In this document: positions 53,104 to 59,100 of the stretch, piece after piece | How positions within the stretch are numbered: the stretch's first letter is position 1 | Layout of the letters: each line of letters starts with the position of its first letter | Position numbers and translations under genes: made by a program | Assembly (NCBI GenBank): GCA_024408505.1 | Contig: JAKSUZ010000007.1 | Location: forward strand, 1-59,100 | Source of the DNA: Bacilli bacterium | Lineage (GTDB): Bacteria > Bacillota_I > Bacilli_A > RFN20 > CAG-826 | Direction: 5' to 3' | Length of the DNA stretch: 59,100 nucleotides | Notes under the pieces: generated by a model | Databases searched by the model: none | Seen by the model: only the letters and a program-made list of their open reading frames with translations | Told to the model about the DNA's origin: nothing

Positions 53104-53997
53104 ATGAACGCAATTGGAATCGATGTTGGCGGTACCAATGTAAAGATTGGTGTTGTTTCTAAACAAGGCAAAGTTCTAAAAAAAGAAGTAATTAAGGTTA
53201 ATTCTAAAGAACCTGGATTAAGCGCTTTAAAAAGAATTGCTAAAATTATTAACCGATTTAAAAAGGAATATAGCTTAAAAGGAATCGGAATGGGAATGCC
53301 AGGCATTCTTGATCTTTCAAAAGGCGAATTATTATATTCATCTACTACTTTAAATTCGTGGCGACATATCAATCTTATTGATACATTAACTAAATTAACC
53401 AATTTAAAAGTAAAAATTAGTAATGATGCTAATGTAGCTACCTTAGCGGAATCACGCTTTGGTAAATATAAAAAAGCAAATTCATTGATTCTACTTACTC
53501 TAGGCACTGGAGTTGGTGGTGGAATTATCGTTGATAAACATTTAATTGAAGGCAATAATGGACAGGGCGCTGAACTAGGTCATATGTCTATTAATCATGA
53601 AGGTAGAAAATGCGGTTGTGGTCGTGTTGGTTGTCTTGAAGCCTATGTAAGTGCAGTCGCATTAGAAAAGGATGCTTATAAAGCATTTAAAAAGAAAATA
53701 GATGCCAAAACAGTTTTCTCTTTATATAAGAAAGGAAATTCAACTGCGAAAAAAGTTATTAATGATTACATTGCTTATTTAGGTGAAGGTCTTTTAAATT
53801 ACTGCATCATCTTTCGCCCTGAAGTGATTTTATTATCAGGTGGAGTTGCTAATGCTGGTAATTTATTAATTAAGCCATTAAATGGATATTTAAAAAAGCA
53901 TCAATATGGAATCAAAGGCACTGCGAAAGTAATCGTAGATATTGCTTCTTTAAAGTATGATAGCGGCATTATTGGTGCGGCTAGTTTAATTCTATAA
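53104..53997 (+). CDS. ROK-family sugar kinase
   Basis: 297 residues. DVGGTNVKIGVV is the phosphate loop, GIGMGMPGILD and SNDANVATLAE are the sugar site, and His160 (GHMS) with Cys170, Cys172 and Cys177 (CGCGRVGCLE) are the zinc ligands. It phosphorylates glucose, N-acetylmannosamine or a similar hexose. It starts immediately after the symporter stop with no ribosome site, so coupling is needed. It ends 6 bp into the convergent oxidoreductase gene. Confidence 0.92.
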   Translation: MNAIGIDVGGTNVKIGVVSKQGKVLKKEVIKVNSKEPGLSALKRIAKIINRFKKEYSLKGIGMGMPGILDLSKGELLYSSTTLNSWRHINLIDTLTKLTNLKVKISNDANVATLAESRFGKYKKANSLILLTLGTGVGGGIIVDKHLIEGNNGQGAELGHMSINHEGRKCGCGRVGCLEAYVSAVALEKDAYKAFKKKIDAKTVFSLYKKGNSTAKKVINDYIAYLGEGLLNYCIIFRPEVILLSGGVANAGNLLIKPLNGYLKKHQYGIKGTAKVIVDIASLKYDSGIIGAASLIL

Positions 53998-55260
53998 TTG
54001 TTTGTGTAAGAAAATCATTTGGCCATTTTTAAGACGGCTTTCTTCCGCGGCAAAACACATTAAGTGACTTTCAATGGAAGATGCTAAAGTGGTCGCCGCG
54101 TCATTTTTATTAGTAATAATGTTATAAAGCGCATCAACAAGTCCTTCATCGCCACCGCCATGGCCGAAGCTACACTTTTTCATAATTTTAGCAAATGGTT
54201 CAACAATCTCTTTTTCGCCAAAGCGTTTAATCACAACTTCTTGTCTCTCTTCATTTAAATCGATTTCACCATAGGTGCCGTGGAATTTATAAATTCGTCC
54301 GCCCTTACCCGTAAAACCGGTCATACATAAATTAGCAGTGACTCCGTTTTCAAAGGTCATAATGGTTTGTTGGTGATCGACTACATCATTTTTACAGGTA
54401 AACACACATTGACCATATTCATTATTTTCATATGCTTTCTTTAAATTCTTCTCGGTCAATGGATAAGTGGTGCAAGTGACATTAAATGGCCATGCATTTT
54501 TTGGCGAACCTTTTTCTTTCCAAAGTTTAAGGTAAATGTTTTTGGCGCTATAAGCACAACTATCAATGTATTTACAAGTCGCGCAACGATTGCTCGCTCC
54601 TTTGGGTTGATGTTTTTTGTTAAAGAAATCAAGCGAACCCATGGACGATAAACATTTGCAACGACTCTTTGCATAATATTGGAGTAAATCCATATCGTGG
54701 CAACATTTCGCAAGAATCATTGGTGAAGTTTCTTTACTACTATGCCAATTACCACGGACAAAAGAATGCGCTTGGTGCCAATAGTGAACTTGTTCAAGCG
54801 CATCGATATCCATTAATTGACCAATGGTTCCTTTATCGATTAATTTAGCAACTTCTAGATATGCAGGAGCGTAACGAAGGACGTGACAAACGATTACTTT
54901 CTTTTTGTATTTTTTTTGCGCATCTAATAAACGGAGACATTCTTTTTTGCTCGGAGTGATGGGTTTTTCAAGTAAGATATCGTAGCCAAGACTCATTGCT
55001 TTAATTGCGTGACGAACGTGATCTTGATCTTGAGTGGCGATTACACAAATATCTGCTAATTTCTTTTTAAAGAAATCTTTTTCATTTTTGAACAATAAAT
55101 GATTAGGAATATTAAATTCTTTTTTAGCAAGTGCTAGACGGACATCGCGGTAGTCGCAAATGCTAACCACCTTATATTTATCGGATTGACTCATCAATGT
55201 AGCGTAAGCATCGATTCCTCGACTCCCGCCACCGATAATTGCTACTGTTAATCTTTTCAT
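53992..55260 (-). CDS. Gfo/Idh/MocA-family oxidoreductase
   Basis: 422 residues. The NAD(P) loop is IIGGGSRGIDAY, the second motif LLEKPITPSKKEC (E-K-P), and the catalytic-like block CHDMDLLQYY. An inserted cysteine cluster, CATCKYIDSCAY (about 225-240), could hold a metal. Such proteins oxidise or hydrolyse sugars and glycosides. AAGGAG precedes the ATG. Followed on the same strand, upstream, by the NahK-like kinase, so the pair probably forms an operon. Substrate unknown. Confidence 0.87.
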   Translation of the reverse strand: MKRLTVAIIGGGSRGIDAYATLMSQSDKYKVVSICDYRDVRLALAKKEFNIPNHLLFKNEKDFFKKKLADICVIATQDQDHVRHAIKAMSLGYDILLEKPITPSKKECLRLLDAQKKYKKKVIVCHVLRYAPAYLEVAKLIDKGTIGQLMDIDALEQVHYWHQAHSFVRGNWHSSKETSPMILAKCCHDMDLLQYYAKSRCKCLSSMGSLDFFNKKHQPKGASNRCATCKYIDSCAYSAKNIYLKLWKEKGSPKNAWPFNVTCTTYPLTEKNLKKAYENNEYGQCVFTCKNDVVDHQQTIMTFENGVTANLCMTGFTGKGGRIYKFHGTYGEIDLNEERQEVVIKRFGEKEIVEPFAKIMKKCSFGHGGGDEGLVDALYNIITNKNDAATTLASSIESHLMCFAAEESRLKNGQMIFLHKQL

Positions 55261-55272
55261 ATTTTTTCTCCT

Positions 55273-56367
55273 TTAATATTTTTTAACTAATTTATTCATT
55301 TCATTATATCCTTTTTCCATTCCTTCAACTAATTTTAGTTGAGTGCGACATCTTACTAAATTATGGGTTGAATATTTTGTATGGAAGTAATGACCACCAT
55401 CAAGATAGTCAGTCAAGAAACGCATTCCGCATTCAAGTGTCATCATTATACTACCTAGTGCTAAATTTTCTTTTTCTTTCTTGGTGATTATTTTTCCAAG
55501 TGTCATTAAGAAACCTTTTAAAAATACTTCGTATAAGTCTATACGGAAACGCACTTTTGATAAATCTTTTTCATCTTCGTTAGCAGAGTTACAACCGAAA
55601 CGAATTGCATCGCCAAAATCATAGCAAAGTGAACCTGGCATGATGGTATCTAAATCAATTACCGCAATTGGGCGATGAGTCTTAATATCAAATAATACAT
55701 TATTTAATTTTGTATCGTTATGGGTTACCCGTAGAGGAATTTGTTTCTTTTTTAACATATCAACAATTAATGGATAGTAATGTGCACGATCTTTTATAAA
55801 TTTAATTTCCTTCTTACAAGTTTTTGCACGTTTAACTTTATCTTCTTTAACCACTTTTAAGAAAGTTTGATAACGTTTCTTGGTGTCATGGAAATTAGGT
55901 ATAATTTCGTATAACTTACTAGCATCAAATTTTGCTAACATCTTATAAAAATTAGCAAATGCTAAAGAAGCATAATAAAAGTCTTGAGGCTTTTTAATAA
56001 TTTGTAAGGCAATAGTGTTATCAATAAACTCTAAAACCCGGTAATATCGGTTTTGATATTGGACATAAGATTTTTTCTTCTTGCTAAAAATTACATTAAT
56101 GGTCTCACGATGGGGATCGCCTTTTCTTTTTTTGATTTCCTGATGACAAAATTTTGTTACAGACACATAATTTTCCATTAATTTATTAACTGGATGAAAA
56201 ATTGCATCATTAATTAATTGGAGAATGTATTTCTTTTTGTTTGATAAAGTAACTAGATAAGTCTCGTTAATATGGCCTTCACCATAAGGCGCTATTTTAC
56301 TAACCTCACCCTTTAGCGGATATAAATTCATAATGCTTTTAGCATCACGTATATTTAAAACTTTCAT
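55273..56367 (-). CDS. NahK-like N-acetylhexosamine kinase (aminoglycoside-phosphotransferase fold)
   Basis: 364 residues. PYGEGHINETYLV, KKYILQLINDAIF, VTHNDTKLNNVLFD (catalytic H-N-D) and VIDLDTIMPGSLCYDFGDAIRFG match N-acetylhexosamine 1-kinase (NahK) of bifidobacteria, which phosphorylates GlcNAc and GalNAc at the anomeric carbon in the lacto-/galacto-N-biose pathway. TATAAT (56379-56374) is 6 nt before the ATG: leaderless. Its partners lnpA (phosphorylase) and galE are not in the window, though galT is elsewhere. Confidence 0.85.
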   Translation of the reverse strand: MKVLNIRDAKSIMNLYPLKGEVSKIAPYGEGHINETYLVTLSNKKKYILQLINDAIFHPVNKLMENYVSVTKFCHQEIKKRKGDPHRETINVIFSKKKKSYVQYQNRYYRVLEFIDNTIALQIIKKPQDFYYASLAFANFYKMLAKFDASKLYEIIPNFHDTKKRYQTFLKVVKEDKVKRAKTCKKEIKFIKDRAHYYPLIVDMLKKKQIPLRVTHNDTKLNNVLFDIKTHRPIAVIDLDTIMPGSLCYDFGDAIRFGCNSANEDEKDLSKVRFRIDLYEVFLKGFLMTLGKIITKKEKENLALGSIMMTLECGMRFLTDYLDGGHYFHTKYSTHNLVRCRTQLKLVEGMEKGYNEMNKLVKKY

Positions 56368-56454
56368 ATGGATATTATATATCTTTATGAATAGTTATTT
56401 CTATATTTGTGATTATTCCTTATTTATATTAATATAAATACTAAAGGAGCGATT

Positions 56455-58026
56455 ATGTTTAATATTGGTAAGACTTATAAAGACGAAATAATACCTCGTC
56501 GCACGAAGTGGATTTATACCGTTAGTGGTTTAGGCCGTGATGCGGTCTATGCGATGGTATCGGTTTTCTTGTTAACTTTCATTACTGAAGCGGGATATTT
56601 AGCCGGAGATAACTTTGGCGCAATGTTTGGTGTTATCTCAGGATTAATCATCGGCTATCGTGTTTTTGATGCGATTAATGATCCGTTTATGGGTGTCATT
56701 ATTGAAAAAGCTCACATGAAGACTGGTAAATATAAACCATGGATATTCCTAGGCGCTCTAACTAATACAGCCGTTGTATTAGCCTTGTTCTTAACACCAG
56801 AATTTTGTGATTGGTGTCATGGTTGGGGCTTTGTGGCGTGGTTCGCGGTCTTCTATCTCCTTTGGGGCATGACATTTACTATGAATGATATTGCGTTCTG
56901 CTCAATGCTTCCAAGCTTAAGTAGTAACGAGCAGCAACGCGCAAAGATTACATCTTTATTAATGATATTTGAGAATGGTGGTTCATTCTTAGTTTCCTTA
57001 TTAATTCCAATGATGGCCAAACCCGAAAATTTATATACTGATGCCTATTGGGTTGCTGCCATAATTATTGGCGCATTATTTGTTATTGGCCAGGGCGCAT
57101 TGTTCTTATTCTGCCATGAGCACGAAAGAGATTTAAAGGCCGAAAAGAAAGCTGATCCACCTAAATTTAAGGATATGATTAATATTCTTGTTAAGAATAA
57201 ATTAGTACGTTTAATGGCGATAGTAGTCTTTGTGTGGTTTATTTCACTATTTATAATGGATGGATTATTACAAAACGTTTTCTATTTATCAGTTGGTTAC
57301 TCCGCGGGCAAAGATTTGATGAGTTATTTCTCGTTTGTCAAAGTTGGTGCGATTGTCCTACCGATGATTTTTATGCCTCGTATTTTAGAAAAAGTCCCAA
57401 AGATGAAAGTATTTAAAGTTTCAATCATAACGATGATTGCTTCTTATTTATTATTCTTTATCTATGGCGCCCCATATGCTGGACAAGGTGCTGCAATTGC
57501 TCCTGGTGTTCATTTTGGCGATCCAACCTTAAATACCAACAGTGCAGCTTATGCGACAATCCTCTTCTTAATCGCGTTTATTATGTATGTCGCAAATAGT
57601 TGTACCTATAACGTTATTTATCTATTTATGGAAAATACGGTTGAATATAACGAATATCATTTCGGTCAAAGAAAAGAAGCGGTTATTTTCTCACTAAGAC
57701 CATTTGCCACTAAGATGGCAAGCAGTATTCAAATCTTAGTTGCAGATGCTGCATTATTCTCTACTGGATTTATTAATGTCTCTAACGCTATTAGTGAAAT
57801 TAATGATAAATATAAAGATAACCCGCAAGCTGCTGCGCCGTTACTTGAAGAAGAAATTAGTAAAGCTTCTAATAATTTAGGCATGATTTATGGAATGCGT
57901 ATTTGGTGTATGGTTATTCCTGCAATATTGTTGATTCTTACAATGTTCTTACTTGTTAAGTTCTACGACTTAAGTGATGCGGATTACCGCAAAATGTGTA
58001 AAGAAATTAAAAAGAGAAGAGCATGA
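56455..58026 (+). CDS. GPH-family sugar:cation symporter (copy 2)
   Basis: 523 residues with the same plan and motifs as the copy at 51490 (VSGLGRDAVYAMVSV, FDAINDPFMGV, TGKYKPWIFLG, FCSMLPSLSSNEQQRAK), so the two are paralogues that probably differ in substrate. AAAGGAG precedes the ATG. The downstream gene overlaps its stop by four bases. It is divergent from the NahK-like kinase. Confidence 0.92.
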   Translation: MFNIGKTYKDEIIPRRTKWIYTVSGLGRDAVYAMVSVFLLTFITEAGYLAGDNFGAMFGVISGLIIGYRVFDAINDPFMGVIIEKAHMKTGKYKPWIFLGALTNTAVVLALFLTPEFCDWCHGWGFVAWFAVFYLLWGMTFTMNDIAFCSMLPSLSSNEQQRAKITSLLMIFENGGSFLVSLLIPMMAKPENLYTDAYWVAAIIIGALFVIGQGALFLFCHEHERDLKAEKKADPPKFKDMINILVKNKLVRLMAIVVFVWFISLFIMDGLLQNVFYLSVGYSAGKDLMSYFSFVKVGAIVLPMIFMPRILEKVPKMKVFKVSIITMIASYLLFFIYGAPYAGQGAAIAPGVHFGDPTLNTNSAAYATILFLIAFIMYVANSCTYNVIYLFMENTVEYNEYHFGQRKEAVIFSLRPFATKMASSIQILVADAALFSTGFINVSNAISEINDKYKDNPQAAAPLLEEEISKASNNLGMIYGMRIWCMVIPAILLILTMFLLVKFYDLSDADYRKMCKEIKKRRA

Positions 58027-58889
58027 ATTATTTAAATAAAATTCTTTCTGATTTATCATTTGATAGAGAAGCTCAAAAAGAAGTAATAAAAGCGTATTCT
58101 TTAATTAAAGATAAAAATGATATTAAGAAAATCTTAAATTTGTATAAAAATGAAAATGTTGATTTTCCTAAATTAATCAATACTTGGCAAATAGTGCTAA
58201 AAAAATATCACGTAGGTATTGAGATTGGTGACTTAATGTTTTGTTTATTACTTTGCGAAAAATTAGAGAAGTTATACAAAAAGCATAAATTACCGCACAA
58301 ATTATTTATTGAAACTATGACAGATCTTCGCTATAAAGCAATTGAATGCAAATTAGTTAAAAAGAAATGGGGGTTATTTGTTACCCCGTGGTATGGTAGT
58401 TTCTTCAAACTAAAATTATTTTCCCTTGGGCGCCTTCAATTTGAAGTCTATACTTTTTTAGTCGACTATCATGATAAAAATATAACTTTAAAGAAGGGGC
58501 AACCTTGCCTTAATGTTCATATTCCTAGAAACGGTGAACGTCTAGATATTAAGGAAGTAAAGAAATCTATCGCAAGAGCGAAGAAATTCTTCAAACCATA
58601 TTTTAAAAATTATATTTTATTTAGTTGTGATTCATGGTTCTTGTATAAGAAAACACTTGAATTCGCGGGTAAAGATTCAAATATTTATCGTTTCTCTCAG
58701 TTATTTCATTTAATCGATACTATTGAAGTTCCTCACCAAGAAGAGGAGATGTGGCGATTATTTGATGCGGATACTAAAGATCTTAATAAATTAAAGGCTG
58801 ATACCACGCTAAGAAAGAAATATTTAAAATACTTAAAGTCGGGTGGCAAAATCGGTCTTGGTGTTGGCTACTTCATTTATCGCTTCTAA
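58023..58889 (+). CDS. GNAT-like C-terminal domain protein (acyltransferase-like)
   Basis: 288 residues. LINTWQIVLKKYHVGIEIGDLMFCLLLCEKL and FIETMTDLRYKAIECK form a helical first half; LFSLGRLQFEVY opens the second, which holds NVHIPRNGERLDIKEVKKSIARAKKFF, FSCDSWFLYKKT and SNIYRFSQLF, characteristic of the paired NAT-N/GNAT-C domains found beside glycan-use genes. It is co-translated with the symporter (ATGA overlap). Its acceptor is unknown. Confidence 0.75.
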   Translation: MNYLNKILSDLSFDREAQKEVIKAYSLIKDKNDIKKILNLYKNENVDFPKLINTWQIVLKKYHVGIEIGDLMFCLLLCEKLEKLYKKHKLPHKLFIETMTDLRYKAIECKLVKKKWGLFVTPWYGSFFKLKLFSLGRLQFEVYTFLVDYHDKNITLKKGQPCLNVHIPRNGERLDIKEVKKSIARAKKFFKPYFKNYILFSCDSWFLYKKTLEFAGKDSNIYRFSQLFHLIDTIEVPHQEEEMWRLFDADTKDLNKLKADTTLRKKYLKYLKSGGKIGLGVGYFIYRF

Positions 58890-59011
58890 AATAACGAATT
58901 TTATTTTAGAAAATAACAAAAATTGCTGTTTTATCAAAACTTTTTATTGCCAAATTTATTCGATAAAATCTAATAAATTTAGGAATTTAAAAAAATATTT
59001 AAAAAAAACAC

Positions 59012-59043
59012 TTGCATATATGTGTATATACGTGTAATATAAT
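59012..59043 (+). promoter_or_regulatory. Promoter of the gene beyond the window
   Basis: TTGCAT (59012-59017) with TAATAT (59035-59040, 17-nt spacing) or the overlapping TATAAT (59038-59043, 20-nt spacing). Confidence 0.55.
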
Positions 59044-59050
59044 ATTCACG

Positions 59051-59100
59051 CAGCCGAAAAGAATCGCCTACGGACAAGAACTGGTGGCTGGGTAGAAAGG
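59051..59100 (+). ncRNA. Start of a structured leader RNA, unidentified
   Basis: After the promoter, CAGCC (59051-59055) can pair with GGCTG (59086-59090), and the enclosed GCCTACGGACAAGAAC is GC-rich for this genome. A ribosomal-protein leader is possible, but the RNA is cut off and cannot be classified. Confidence 0.35.

Noticed and set aside
58843-59037. Small reading frame at the window end
   Set aside because: It overlaps the end of the acyltransferase-like gene in another frame and runs through the AT-rich promoter.

Overview
The window is AT-rich, densely packed DNA that looks like a chromosome segment of a low-GC Firmicute, probably an uncultured host-associated Bacilli/Mollicutes-like lineage. 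The evidence is the str operon (rpsL-rpsG-fusA) and the rpsP-KH-rimM-trmD order in Firmicutes style, strong AGGAGG ribosome sites, and a CIRCE operator on a tig-lon operon. A prolyl-tRNA synthetase of the short archaeal/eukaryotic-like class fits too. UGA is used as a stop, so this is not the Mycoplasma/Spiroplasma code. The lineage is inferred, not shown. Many genes lack any Shine-Dalgarno and have a TATAAT box 6-10 nt before the ATG, which suggests frequent leaderless transcription. Convergent genes often touch or overlap at their 3' ends. Layout: 1-4.9 kb holds the start of gdhA (minus) and a three-gene operon of a class III aminotransferase, a class II aldolase, and an FGGY sugar kinase fused to a GtrA-like membrane domain. 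4.9-8.9 kb holds a MATE transporter with an extra C-terminal ATPase-like domain, divergent from a 95-residue repeat peptide and an E. coli-type YcaO enzyme. This is the best candidate for an undescribed system: a possible modified-peptide (RiPP) locus. 9-13.9 kb has tRNA-Val, tRNA-Gly, an amino acid permease, a PAP2 phosphatase, an esterase and a free-standing FakA-like domain. 13.9-18.3 kb is CIRCE-tig-lon-engB. 18.3-29.4 kb mixes the Leloir genes galK, galM and galT (no galE in the window) with rarA, a P-loop kinase, a DJ-1 protein, a shortened SpoU protein, a second MATE transporter and a lipoprotein. 29.5-32.7 kb has a degenerate GGDEF/EAL-like membrane protein and proS. 32.7-38.5 kb, just after tRNA-Ser(GCT), is a defence island: a HaeIII-like (GGCC) restriction-modification pair, an unknown protein, a trypsin-like protease and an AbiE toxin-antitoxin pair, with related TTGCCTA motifs in the noncoding DNA on both sides of the R-M block. 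38.5-46.3 kb has an exported protein of unknown function, a CysK-like enzyme, a lipase-like hydrolase, the rpsP-trmD operon, tRNA-Ala and a surface 5'-nucleotidase. 46.3-49.5 kb is the str operon. 49.5-51.4 kb is a PaaK/CapK-like adenylating enzyme with a GNAT-like protein. 51.5-58.9 kb is a sugar-use locus with two GPH symporters, a ROK kinase, a Gfo/Idh oxidoreductase, a NahK-like anomeric kinase and an acyltransferase-like protein. The window ends in a promoter and the start of a structured leader. The sugar genes suggest a gut fermenter living on host or diet glycans.
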